Translations under genes and position numbers: made by a program
Assembly (NCBI GenBank): GCA_002481545.1
Contig: DLEF01000041.1
Coordinates: 1-63,899, forward strand
From: Cyanobacteria bacterium UBA7753
GTDB lineage: Bacteria > Cyanobacteriota > Vampirovibrionia > Gastranaerophilales > Gastranaerophilaceae
Length of the DNA: 63,899 nucleotides
Direction of reading: 5' to 3'
Shown here: positions 37,101 through 52,100 of the stretch, piece by piece
Position numbering within the stretch: position 1 is the first letter of the stretch
Layout: each line of letters starts with the position of its first letter
The notes under the pieces: generated by a model
What the model was told of the DNA's origin: nothing
The model's database searches: none
The model's input: only the letters and a program-made list of their open reading frames with translations

Positions 37101-40100
37101 TAAAGAAACAGACCTAGGAGCTTCCGTATTATATGTAAATAATGACGATGCAACGGTTACCTTGAATAACGTAACTTTAACCAATAACGCAAATAACGCT
37201 ATTCATAACGAAAAAGGTACCGTAACATTAAATAATGTCACTCTTGATGCCGCAACAAGCCCTATTGGTAATGCAGTAGTTAACAATGCAAATATGACTA
37301 CAAAAGGTAATAACACCTTCAATACAAATGTTACCAACGGGCAATCTGCAGATAATGCAACAACCGCTAAATTCACTACTGCGGGTACAAACAAATTCAC
37401 TAAGACAATCACCAACAACGGTGCATTCGAATTTGGCGGAGACGACAGTGCCGTAAATATTAACGGCAGCGGTTCCGTAACCGTAAAAGGTAACCTCAAT
37501 TTAACCGGTGCAATCGCCGATGATATCGCATTAACTGTCGATAACTTGAGCAATATGACAATATCAGGTGAAAATGCAAGCGTTAAATTCTCTCAAGGTA
37601 CAACGACAGATGGAAATACTGCCGGTGGTGATACTTGGAATGAATCAGGTATTGTAACATTAGACGGTGGAACTCTTAATATCGACGGAATTACCTCTAA
37701 CGGTTACTTTAAAGGTATATCAGGTACTTTGAATATCAATTCGGGCAAATTCTCGCTGAACGGTGAAACGACAGGTTCAACAAACGATTTGGCTGATGAA
37801 GTTGCCGTAAAAGTCTACAGTGGCGGTACTTTTGAGGTTACAAACCACGAACATGTAAACTTTAACACGGATGATTATATCCACCAAAATGCAAAGATTA
37901 ACCTAATCGGTAATTCAACATTGACTTTGGCTGGTGTAACATTCGCAGTCGGAGATATCAGTCCTGTTACTAAATTAAACACAATGGATATCACGCAGGA
38001 TGGTATGTTTACATCCTCTGCTCAAGCAGCAGGTGCGGGCGCAGGCACAGGTACGGGCACAACTTCCGTTACAACTTCAACTTTGGAAAATACGGGAGTT
38101 ACTCTTAATATCAACGCCGATGAATCCTCCTTCACCGGCAGATATGTACAGAACGGTACTGATTTAGTAACTACCGTAAATGAAACAGGTAAATTATTCG
38201 GTGGTCAGAAACTTATAAACAGCGGTAAACTCGTAATCTATTCTAAAGGTGATGCTGCAACCGATCCTACGGCAGGCGCAGATAAAGGCGCAGGCGGAGT
38301 ATATTATACGGATGTTCGTCTCGCTGATAACGCTGCTTTAGAACATTATAACAATAACGAAAACGGCGGTATTATCAATTCCGATGTTGTTAAATTCACA
38401 GGTACGGGTGCTACGGCAACATTTGCTAAAAATCCTAACCTTGAAACATTTGACTATGTAAATTATGAATTAGCTTCCAATATTAAAGGCAGTGCCGCAA
38501 ATACACTCATCTTTGACAATGCAAAAGTTAAATTGTCAGCTGTATCTGCAGAAACTCCTTTAACTAAGACTTATGATTATACCGGCAATACCGTTTACCA
38601 ATTCAACAATTCTTATATTGATATGGCGAGCACAGAAGGTGAAACCGTTAATTCAATGGATAATTACATATTCTCTAACCTCAACATAGGCGATAATGTT
38701 AAGATTTCTATTGATGTTGACGGTCAAAACAAAACCTATGATACCATTACTGCAAAAACTCCTTCAGGTGTCGGCGAAAATAACACAGGCATTTTGACAA
38801 TAAGTAAAATCAACTGGGTTACTGCTCCTGTTGTAAATGACGGTTTGGTTGATGTTGCCGCTATGCAAATATTGAAATTGTCTGTCGGCTCTGAAACCGA
38901 ATCTCCTCTTCAATTAGCAATGGATTTGCCTAAAGAAGAAAGAAAATGGGAGTTTAGCATTGCAAAAGATTACACAGGTGATGACGGAAATGTTTTGGTA
39001 AAACATAATAATTTTGTCGGCGGTAAAGAGTTGAAACTCGCAACAACAAAAACGTTGAATGACTCTCTTGCTTTTGAATATCACAGAGAAGATTTGTTGA
39101 AATCCGTAAACATTTATAACGGTTTGGCTGCAGACAAAACAAGAACTTTCGCATTTGATGAAAACGAACCTACTTATGTATACAGATTACTCGATAACAC
39201 CGCTCAAACGGCAATCGGTCCGATGTTCGTAAAAGGTGTAAAAGAAAAAGCCGGTACTTCATCAATGAGTACAATTGATGCTCAAAATACATATTCTATG
39301 TTCAATGTTGCTAGTAACGCAGATTTAACAGTACAAGATGTTATTATACAACATGCGACTATATCAACTACTCCAAAATATGAAACAGATAATATCGCAA
39401 CCAATGCTTCCGTATTTGATGTAAATAACACGGGTGCGGTTGTTAAATTGTCAAATGTTATTTTGAGAAACAACAAAAACAACGCTATCTATAACAGAGG
39501 GTTCGTTGAACTTAATAATGTTACTACACAAAATGCTGAAAGCTCATTCACTGACGCTGATAATACAATCCAAAACGCAGGCGGTACAATCGCATTATCA
39601 GGCACGAACGTATTAAATACCGCAATTAATAATACAACAAGAGATACTTCGGGCTCTTCAATGATATTTACGGGTAAGAATACAATCGGTGGTGCTGTTA
39701 CTAACGACGAAACAAGTAATATCTATATAGGTAACAAAACATATAATTATACATTTAAAGGAAGTACCGACGGAGCTGCCGCAGGCGATGAAACGGTTAC
39801 TTTCAACAACAGTATTCAAAACGCAGGTGGTATAACAGTTGATACTATTGCTCAAATCGCAGGGAACTTAACCTCATATAACGATAAAATCGGTCACTTA
39901 ACTATCAATGAAGGCGGTACGGTAAACGTAGTTGCCAACGGTAATATTCAGGATAACAATATAAATGTTGAAAAGGGTGCAACACTCAATATTAATCAAG
40001 GTATTGTAACTTTAGACGGTGATGATACAATCAACGGTAATGTTATTTTAGGTGTTGAAACTCCGACTTCAACCGATAAGAGCGAACTCCATTATAAAGG

Positions 40101-43100
40101 TGTAAAATATAATGAAGATACTAAATATGTATTAACGGCAAATTCAGGTAACTTGTATGTCGAAGACGCAAGTACGCTTGAGCTTGGAGCTGATGACACA
40201 TTAGCTGATGCAGTAAATGTAAACCTCAACAAAGGTACTTTAAAACTTAACGGAACAGGAGCTAAAGTCGTCACTATGGCTACAGGCGACACTTGGACTG
40301 CAGACGGTATAGTCGATTTGACAAATGCTAATTTGAAAATCGGCAAAGGTATAAACGGCGATTCTAATTTGACTCTTAATCAAGGTCAACTTATCGGTGA
40401 GACAACGGAAACGTCTCCTGCAACACTTTCAAACTCAGGTGCTAACCTCACTATAGCAAGTGATTTAAGTGCATTTAAAGGTACTTATGAACAAATAAAA
40501 GATAATGATACCGATGTGCCTACTATGACCGTAAATGAAACAGGCACCGTATTCTCAGGTGATAAGAATATAAAATACGGCGATGTAACCGTACGCAGAA
40601 GCGGTAATATAGACTTTAATAAATTCTACTTGGGCGGTGACGCTGCAGCTGATGCTTCAGACAATGATGTAAACTTTACCGTATATTCGACAGGCGGTAA
40701 TATAAATACTGACGCTACAAATACGGTTGTAGACTTCAAAGGCGCAGGTGCCGATTCTCATATGGTATTTAATAATATCGAAGGCTCAACCGATAAAGCA
40801 CAATATACACTCGGTAAAATTACGGGTATCGCTGATAAAGTAAATACGGTTACATTCAACAATTCCGATGTAACACTTGCCGTTCAGGATGAAACAGGTA
40901 ATAATTATAACTTCAATAATTCTACGGTAAGTTTACAGCAGGATATCGGAACAGGCGCAAATGCTCAGAAATACAACGATTACAGCTTTACTAAAATAAC
41001 AAATGACGCAAATACTTCTTATAAAATAGATGTTGATTTGGCAGGATTTGTTGCTCCTGCGACAAACGGAACTACTCCTACAAATGATATTCCTGCTCAA
41101 GGACAGTTCACCGACACTTTGACGATTGCTGATAATACATCATCAGGAAATGTAGTATTATCTGATATTTCATTCAACGGTGATTTAGACCAATATGCTC
41201 AAAGCAAACTCAAGGTATTAAACGGAGCAACAAACAGATTCCAGCTTGTTCTCTCTGATGAAACAGCTAAAAAGAATTGGGAATATTCAGTAGATAATCA
41301 TAGATCCGCTAATACTGTATCTGTAAACTTTGATGATTTTGTCGGAACAAAAAATTTAAGAGTTGCAAAATTTGACGATACGTCGCTTGCAAACGACAGT
41401 TTAGAAATCTATAACGGAACAACAAAAAATCTTTTAAGAGAATTAAATATGTATACTCCGCCTGAAGGCGCAGGTACGTCGGCTGATATTGTTCGTCAAT
41501 TTGTATTCCAAAATGCAGGCACTTATAAATTGATTAAAAATAACGGCGATGTCGCAGGTAATGCAGGTGTAACAACCGAAGGCAAACTTGATATTATCGG
41601 GTTCGTTGACAAGACAGCAACTGAAGTCACAGCTCCAAGCAGTGTTATTGACGGACAAAACAGATATTCACTCTTCCAGCTCAAGAATAAAACTGATATG
41701 GATATCAGCAATGTAGAGTTTAAATATGCTGCTGCTACGGATGATGATAACGCTCCGATAAATGCATCGGTTCTTGATATTGAATCTCCGGAAGCGACTG
41801 TCGCTTTGAATAATGTTTTATTCACTTTGAATGCAGGAAACGCAATCTATAATGCGGGCACATTAACAATGCAAAACGTTACCGTTGCTCTTGGTAATGA
41901 AACTTTGACCAATGCTGTTACTAACGCTGACGGCGGAAAAATGACATTGAACGGTACAAATGCATTTAATTCCGCATTCAATAACAATGCGGGCGGAAAT
42001 GTTCAATTGTTAGGTATAAACACATTCGCAGGAGATGTTAATAACGCAGGCACAATGACTGTTGACAGAGAATATTCCGATAATCCTGTTGTAGCTATTG
42101 ATAAAATCAGTAATACATTTGCAAACTTTACTAACTCGGGTACATTTGAAACTAAACAAGGTGCAACAACATTCACCGGTGTCGTTGATAATACAGGTGT
42201 AATTAACCTTGGAGCTATGGATGTTATCCAAAATAAGGTTCAAGGTACGGGTAGTTTGACTATAAGGAATTTGTTAACCGAGGCAAAAGACACTGTTGCA
42301 ACAACTGTTGCAGAAAACGGTGCTATTGCTGATGATATTAAATTAACTCTTGAAAATAATGCTACATTGTCGATTATAGGCGGTACCGTCAATATGAACG
42401 AGGGTGATGTTTGGAACGACAATGCTACGGTTGAAATTAACGATGATAAATCAACATTGAACTATAATGATTTAACTTCAAACGGTAAAATCAATGCAAC
42501 CAAAGGTAATGTAAACATTGGCTCAGGTGCGTTAACGGTTAAAGATACTGATACATTCAGCGATGACTTAAATGTCAAGGTTACGGCTCAGGGTGATAAA
42601 GTCGGAACATTAGCATTGAACGGAAGAAACGGTGCTAATGCGTTGACATTATCGAATAATGACGAATGGAGCGGTAAGATTAACCTTACTAACAGTGTTT
42701 TAAATACCGAAAAAACTTTGACGGCAGACGGAAAACTCACATTAGGTCTTGATGATAACTTAGTCGGTGATGAAACTTCAGAATACACCGATAACGGATT
42801 AAACTTGCTCATCACTGCTGACCAATCCAAATTCTTAGGAACATTCAACTTAAATGACGGTGCGGATTTAACCGTTTATGAACACGGATATACCGACGCT
42901 AACGGTGTTGTCGGAAACGGTCAGGTCTTTGGCGGAAATAAAGTATTAAATCAAGGCTCTGTCAATATTTACAGCCTCGCTGATATAGATTACGGCAAAT
43001 TTGCAGTATCAGGCAGTGATATAGTATTTAATAACTATACAACAGGCGGTAAGATTGACCAAAATGTATTTACATTTGCTGATGCCTCTCAAAATTCAAC

Positions 43101-46100
43101 CGTTGCATTCGGCAGTGTAAATAATGAACAGGCTAAATATAATCTCTCGGCAATAAATTCGACAAATGCTAATACCGTAAGCTTTGAAAATTCTTACATT
43201 ACATTGAATGACAGTGCTTATACAGGTAACACAATATACCAATTCGGCAAAAACACTATTGTTGATGTTCAGGAAGCAGATAATAAATCTTATACCGCAT
43301 ATAATTTCAATAACTTAAAGAATGTTGATGATATTTCTTACAAAATCAATATGGACTTTACTACCGTAAGAAAAGTTCCTGATACACAAGGTATTTACAA
43401 ATCTGTTACTCTTGACGGAACTAATATCGCTGATACATTCACTCTCGGTGCAAATTCTACGGGTGATGTTGTAATATCAGATATTGACTTTGGTGAAGAT
43501 AATACAAACTTTAACATGGATTATACCGAAGGTATAGTAAGAATATTATACGGTGACGGAACAAAGAATGTCGGGTTGAAATTGTCCGATGAATTGGCTA
43601 ATAAATCTTGGGGACAAGATATTACAGACTTCGATAAAGACGGACAAGTTAATCTTTATTCTGATACATTCTTAGGTTCAAAACGTATCAGAACAGCTAA
43701 GTTTAATACTTCTGATACATATGATAACAGTATCGAAATTTATTCTAATCCTGTAGATGATACCTTACAGGCTCTTAACCTGTATAAATCCGCAAAGGCT
43801 GATAATGCGGATAATATCCGTAACTTCGTATTCAAAGAAGGTTCGGACAACACATATCACTTAAAAGCTAATACAGGTGTAACCGAAGTCGGTACATTAA
43901 ATATTGTAGGCTTAAAGGGCGGAGATAGTGTTATTGATGCTAATTATACTGCAGAGAATGCAAATCCTACAACCTCTTCAATGTTTACATTGAGCAAAAA
44001 AGCAACATTGAATATATCTGATGTTACGATTAAGAATGCTAAAGAAATTTCAACTACTAATAAGCACGATGCTTCCGTAATTGATATGAACAATGCGGAT
44101 GCTGTTGCCAATATTAAAGATACAACATTTGATAACAATACTAAGAATGCTTTGTATACTCAAGCAGGTACTATAAACTTGACCAATGTTACATTCAACG
44201 TTGATGCTGCCGGCGAAAATAATAATATCAAAGTCGTAGGAGCAGGTATCTTGAATGCAGCAGGTGCTAACTCCTTCAATACCTTCCTTGTAAACGATGG
44301 CGGGACCGTTAACCTCACAGGTGACAGCGATACGGGCGGAAACAAATATACAAAAATTGTTCAAAATATAAATAACGGAAATATGACAATCTCAGGTAAA
44401 AACACCTTTGATTCCATAAAGAAAACATTGCCTCAACGTGACGGAAGTGCACAAGGTGGCGCAATATACAGTTATAATTCTAATTTGACCGTTACGGATG
44501 CTGCATTTGATAATAATGAAGCTGATAACGGCGGTGCAATCTATATTTCCGGAGTTAGAACCGGTAAATCCGCACTGTTGCAAGGTTCCTTCGGTAGTGA
44601 CGGAACGGGCAACACCGCAAATAACGGTGGTGCTATATACATCACGGGCGGTGATAATGTCACGGTATCGGGACAATTCTTAAATAACATCGCAACTACC
44701 GCAGGTGGCGCAATATGGTCTGATTCATCCTTCACGATTAAGGCAGACGGTCTGGCTGCTGACGGTATCGCAAAAGAAACAAACTTCTCGGGCAACAAGG
44801 CAAACAATGTAAGCAACGCTATATACATGAATGTAACGGATGCTAACAAAGCCATAAATATGAACGCTATAAATGGCGGTTCAATTAAATTTGCCGATGC
44901 AATTACCAATAGTGCTGATAATAATATAAGATACGGTATAAATATAACGGGTGACGACTTAAATTCAACCGTTGAATTTAAGAATACGGTTCATAATGCG
45001 GATTTCGCAATCAACGATATTGCGGTAACAATAGATGCAACGGATTGGTTTGACGGCCTTAGAGTAACTACTCCGAATGCAAATGTTGATAATACGGACT
45101 CTATTATTAACGGTTCAACAATTACATTAAATTCAGGCGAATTGCACTTGAACAAAGTTTTGATTAACAATTGGGGTACATTGACTTCGGGTAATACGGC
45201 TAATATGTTGAATGTAAACAGAGACTCCGCATCTACTCCGTATTTGAGTCTTGACGGTTCCGTAATCAATTTGTCAAACACTTCGGATGATCAAATAAAA
45301 AATAATATTGCAACCGATACATATATGGGTATTTTAACAACTGATGAGAATACCAAGTTCGCAATTGATGTAATCTTTAACAAAGATTATACTATCAATC
45401 CTGACGGAACGGTTACATATGCTGATGATACACCGATTACCGCTGATACTGTCTCTGTCGCTAACAGCGATATTCAACGCTCCGACGGAGTTATATACTT
45501 GAACAGTATTAACTTTATGAATGTTGACAGCAAAATCGACGGTATTGTCCAAATCATCAAAGGTGATGTTGCAAACTCTAATATAATACTTGCTATAGAT
45601 CCTAATGTCGAGAGACAGTGGAGTTACACAATAAAAGATGATTATACCGATAAAACTGATATTTCGGGACAAACTGTCAGAGCTAAGTTCCACGATTTCA
45701 TCGGAACTAAGAGAGCGGAACTCGCAACAAGCGACCAAAGATCAGGCTCAATGTATGACAGCATAAAGATTGTATCTGACAGAAAAGATACATTGAGTGA
45801 AATAAATAAATATAATGCTCAAAACAGATATTTTGAGTTTACTCCGGGGCTTGTTTCCGAAACTTATTATCTGATTGACAATACAGGCGAAACTGCGACA
45901 GGAAATATGAATGTCGTTGGTGTATCAGGCGGTGTTACTTCCGACAGGCATGATGTAATTGATGCACAGAATAAATACTCAATGTTTATTATGAAAAATG
46001 CAGGTACAACGTTGAATATATCTGATGTAACAATCCAAAATGCTATAGTAAATAAGACAAATACCGCTCATAACGCCTCTGTTTTGGATATAGCTCCTGC

Positions 46101-49100
46101 TGATGGCGTTGATAAAGCAACTGTAGTTGCAAATCTTAAAAATGTTCATTACGTCGGAAACTACGGAAATGCAGTATATAACGAAGGTACTCTCAACTTA
46201 TCTGATGTAACGTTTGATGCTTATGAATACGGAAATGCAGTATATAACGCAGAAAACGGAAATATGAATTTAACTGCAGGCAATAATACCTTTAATTCAT
46301 TATTGACGAACTTAGGTAATTTAACTTCAACTGCAGGTTCTCATAACGAATATAATAACGGTATTATAGCTGCAGGTACTTCGGCATTTAATTTTGCGGG
46401 AGACGATGTTATCAATTCCGCAATAACATTGAACAGCCCGAACGAAGAGCCGACATTCAACATTACCGGTACAACCACGGTTACAAGAAATTCAAGTCTT
46501 GGCAATGATTTACTTAAATTAAATCTGAAAGATACCGGCAACTTGATTGTATCAGGTACGGATGCTGTTATAAATGTAAATAATAATGATACTTGGGATA
46601 AGACTGCTAAGTTAACTATTCAAAACCAACCTTATACGGTGACGGGTGAAGACGGAAACGAAACCGAAGAAGTTGCGCTTGCTAATGTTAAATTCACAGG
46701 TAAAAATGCTTCCGATGTTGATACAGGCTCGGGCTATAACGGTATAATTGACGCTCAATCAGGTACATTAGAACTTGTATCGGGAGTTTTGGACATTCTC
46801 GGCGAATCTAAGATTTCCGATGATACAAACTTGATTTTGACATCAGGTAAATTGGTTGTTAGTGCTCCTGAAAGTAACAATATAATTACAATGGCTGATG
46901 GTGACCAATGGTTAAATGCAACCGTTGATTTACAGGATAATGCAACCTTCAATATTGCTGAAGGCTTGAATAAAGATGCTGACGGCAACTCTGTTCTTAA
47001 TCTGGCAAATAACACGGTATTGACAGGTAATGAAACTGCAAACTTTGTTAATAAAGGTGTTACCGTAAAAGTATACTCTAATGAATCTGATTATAAAGGC
47101 ACTTATACTCAAGAATCAGGTGAATTGAACGTTATAAATAACGGCGCTGACAAAAAAGGCAGTGTATTCGGTGCAACATTTAGTAATGATGCTGCGGGAG
47201 AAAATATAGACGCTAAGAATACCAACGCTATTAAGATACAGGGCGGTTCAATGCTCGTGGACTATACGGAAACCGACAGGGGTATCAATTATGCAAATGT
47301 TCATTTAGGCGGTATTGACGGCGTTGAAGCTACATTGAAAAATGTATCTCATGGCGGAGATGTCAATGCAGACTTGTTAGTATTCGACGGAACAGGCTCA
47401 ACCGCAACATTTACAAACTCTACTAAAGGCAGAGCCGATACTAATAAATACAATGTTTATAATGTTGCTTCAAATAACGATACAACTAACTCAATCGTAT
47501 TTGATAACGCAAATGTAGAAATCTTTGATACAGACTTCACGTCAGGCGGTACGACTTCTTATATATTCAAAAACTCACAAGTCGGTTTCCAATCAGAAGA
47601 AAGCGGTAACAATACGCCAACCGAAACGACAGTCGGTAATACAACAGAAAGAATAGCAGCCTTGAAAAATTATATCTTCAAGAGTTTCTCATCGGATGAT
47701 TCATCAAGATATACTTTAGATGTTGATTTGAAAGTCGAAGACAACAAGGCTGATACTTTGGCTATCCAATCCGTAGCTGATGAAAATATGCCGAATGTCA
47801 TAACATTGAGTAACTTAAACTTCTTTGGCAAAGATCAAACAAACCAAGGTAAAATCCTGATACTTAAAGATAAAATTGACGGTGTTTCATTGGCTCTTGA
47901 TAATGAAATGGCAAATAAATCTTGGGAATATAAGGTCGATGACGGTGTTGATACTACTAGATTATTCATAAATGACAGAGTAAAAATTGATGCTGATAAC
48001 AATAAGATATTAACAATCGAAACGACTGATTTCTTAGGTACAAAACGTTTGAGATTGGCTAATTATGCTGATGATACGAATACATCAACAGACTATGACA
48101 GTATTGAAGTATATAATGCTATAACATTGGATTTACTTGATGAAATTACTAAGATTAACACTCCTGACGGAATTGCATCAAGACAATTCAAATTTGCAAA
48201 GAACGATACATATAATATGTTTGAAAACCTCAACCCTAGACATAATGAAACAGGTTTAGCCGTTGTTGGTTCGGGCAAATATGATATCGTAGGTGTTGAA
48301 TCAAGAAACCAAAAAGGTAAATATTCCGTAATTGATGCAACAGATAATCATTATTCAATGTTCAGACTTGATAAGACTACAGATATGTCGGTTTCAAATA
48401 TTGAGTTCAAGAATGCCGGATTAAATTCTCAAGGCAGTACTTCCGCATTTGATATATCAAATGAAAATGCGAAACTCACTTTGACAAATGTAAGATTTAC
48501 CGATAACGCAGGTTATGCTCTTTATAACAACGGTAATTCGGTAATCATGAAAAATGTTGAGTTTATGGCTCCGACTACTGACGGTAATGCTATTGGTAAC
48601 TATTCAACCATAACTACAACATTGTATGATGATAATACAATGACAAATAACGTCTTTGCATCAGATATCACAAACTTTGCAGGCGGTAAATTTGAGTTCC
48701 ATGCAACCGATACAATCTCCGGGGCATTATCAAACGCTGCTGACGCTGATATTTACTTCTTCGGTATTGATACAGTTGAAGACAACGTTAAAAACCTCGA
48801 TAACAAGGGTAATATTACGGTCGCTGCAGGTTTGACCGCAACCGATAAAGAGGTTAAGACGGTATTCAACCGTGCAATTGACAACTCCGGTGATATTATA
48901 ACCGCGGGTGTTGAAGAATTTAATAAAGATATAAATAACACAGGTACGATAAGCCTTGGCGGTACGGAAAAAATAGCAGGTGCTATCTCAGGCGAAGGCG
49001 GTACAATCAATATCGCTAAGAACAATCTGACCGTAAACGGTGTCGCTGTTGACGTTAACCCTGTAGTTAATATTGTAGCAGGCGGCGAAATCGCAAGAAA

Positions 49101-52100
49101 TCAATCCGTTTCAATCGCCGAGGTTGCAAATGTTAACTTGAATGGCGGTATCATAAATCTTGATTACGGCGATACTTGGAACGGTACCGTTACAACGAAC
49201 GATAAAGGCACATTAAATCTTTATGCAATAGAAAATAAAGGTACTTACGTCGGTAATGCGGGTACTGTTAATATTGACGAAGACGCAACTTTGAATATAA
49301 CGAATGAAGTAAATGATAAAGTCGCCGTTAATTTGATAAACGGTACAATCAAACTTGCAGGCACTGACGCTGATAACCTTGCAACCGTTAAATTGTCAGA
49401 TAATGACACTTGGATAAACGGCACAGCAGACACAACGGCTGCAAAAGCTGTTATAGGTGCAAATTCAAGATTGACATTAAGCACGGGCTTGAACGGTGAC
49501 AGTGCTTTGACACTTGCTGACAATCAAATCTCATCTGCTGATGAAGATTCAAAGACAAGTTCAATAATTGCTAATGACGCTGTCGCAATAACAGTTATCG
49601 GTGACAACTCAGGCTTTGGCGGAACGTATGAACAAACAGGCGGAAGTTTAACCGTTGAGACAACAGGTACGGTATTCTCGGGTGATAAGAATATCTCTAA
49701 CAGCTCCGTAGAAATGAGAAGAGCTGACGCAGTTGATTACGGCAAATTTCACCTCGGAGACAGAGCTCAATTTACCAATAAATCAAACGGCGGAACTATC
49801 AATAAAGATGTATTTGATTTCACGGGTACAAACTCTGTTGCGACATTGACAAACTTGAATGATGTTAATACCGAAGACAGAGTTAAATACAGCGTTGAAA
49901 ATATCGCAAATGATACTGAAGGCTCTGCAAATACAATCATATTCAGAAATTCCGATATGACGTTCAATACGTTTGATGATGCTTTAGGTGCTTATAACTA
50001 TAACGGAACAACTACTTACGACTTCCAAAATACGAAAGTTGATTTGAGTGCAAACGATACAAATACAATAAAAGATTATCAATTCACTACATTGTTGAGT
50101 GATGCGGACAGTGATTACAAACTTGATATTCAAATCGGTGATTATACATTGAATGAAAACGGCAACGTTGTATTCGACGCTGATACAGGCAAATCAATTG
50201 CTGATACGTTGACTGTCGGTAACAATTCTAACGGAACCGTTACGGTTGATGATATCAACTTCTTGAACTACGGCGCCGATACTGATTTGAACAAACACAG
50301 ATATCAGGATGTAATCATCAATGTAATAAAAGATGTTAACGGAACTTCTAATCTTAAACTTGCTATTGATAACGATTTGGCAGCAAGATTTAAAGATACA
50401 TATTCTCGCAACATCGCTCGTGACTTCACTGATGCCGATAACAAAGTTTCAATCAGATATGATGACTTTATCGGTGACAGAGAACTCAAGACTATAAACA
50501 ATGCTAAAGATATTTATATCGATATAACGGAACGTGACGCTCTGGCTATGGTTAACCAATGGAACGGCTCAACCGACAGAACATTCACATTTGGCGGTGA
50601 TTCCGACAAAATTTATCTGTTGACTGAAGACACGGGTGTTACTGCAGCCGGTGTTATGAATGTTATCGGCGGTGAAAATAACAATGATATCATTGATGCA
50701 CAAAACCATTCAATGTTTGTATTGTCAAATGCAGACACGACATTGAATATCTCTGATGTTGCAATCAGAGGTGCTAAGATTACAAGAGACTTGAACGCTT
50801 CTGTATTGGATATTACGGCTCAAGATGCAAATGTTAACCTCCATAACGTAACAATAGCAAAAGGTCAAGGTACCGCAATAGCTAACAACGGCACCGTTAC
50901 AACAACAGGAAATAACGTCTATGCTTCTGATATCAACAATTCAGGTACATTCAATGTTAAGGGTGAAGATAGGTTGAATTCTACCATATCAGGTAACGGT
51001 ACATTGAATATAAATAACGACGCAAACCAAGCAAAATTAACCGTTGGGGCTGACGGTACATTAAGCAAAGATATCGTTACAAACTTGAATGAAAATTCTG
51101 TATTGGAACTCATAACGGAAAACATAACGGATAATGACGGAAACGTTACGGAAACAAGAGGCGGAACCGTTACATTAAACGATAATGACACAATCGCAGG
51201 TTTGATAAAGATAAACGGTCAAAACTCAACGTTAAACATTGACGGTCTGACTTCTAACGGTGATGTTACGGCTGAATCAGGTAATATCAATATTACATCA
51301 GGCGTCTTAACCATAAATCGCAGTGAACAATCTAAACTCGCCGATGCGGTTAATGTAAAAGTCGAAACAGACGGCAGATTAATTCTCAACTCACAAAACG
51401 GTGATAAGACAGTTAAATTTGCAACAGGTGATAACTGGAATGACGGTTTTGTAGAACTTATCAATTCTAAACTTGTTGTTGATACAGGCATGAACGGCAC
51501 AAATAAATTCGCTCTTGATGAAGATAACAAACTCATCGGGGACGTTGACTCCGTCTTCAACAATAATTCTCACGATATTACGGTATCAGCGGATTTGTCA
51601 AACTTCGTCGGTACTTATGAACAAACGGGCGGTAACTTAATCGTAACTAATAACGGTACGGTATTCACGGGTGCTAATAATATTAATGCGGGTTCCGTAA
51701 CAATAGACCGTGACGGTGAAATTGATTATGACCAATTCACAATGGGTTCAGGTACGACATTTACAAACAATGCAAACGGCAACAAGGGCGGAAACATTAC
51801 AACCGATGTTGTCAAACTCGCTGACGGCGCATCAAATGTAACAATGAACTTTAACGGTGCTAACGCATATGACAAGACCGAATACTATTTGTTGAACAAA
51901 CAGGAAAATGGCGGAGCTAATAACGTTGTAGCCTTCAACAATGCAGATGTTAAATATATCGATGTAAGTGAAGACGTTAAGAATGATTATAACTTCGCAG
52001 GTACTACAAGATATGACTTCAATAATTCAATAGTTGATTTGGTTGATAATAATGTAAAAGATTATACATTCGGAACAATGACAACGGATGATAATACAAG

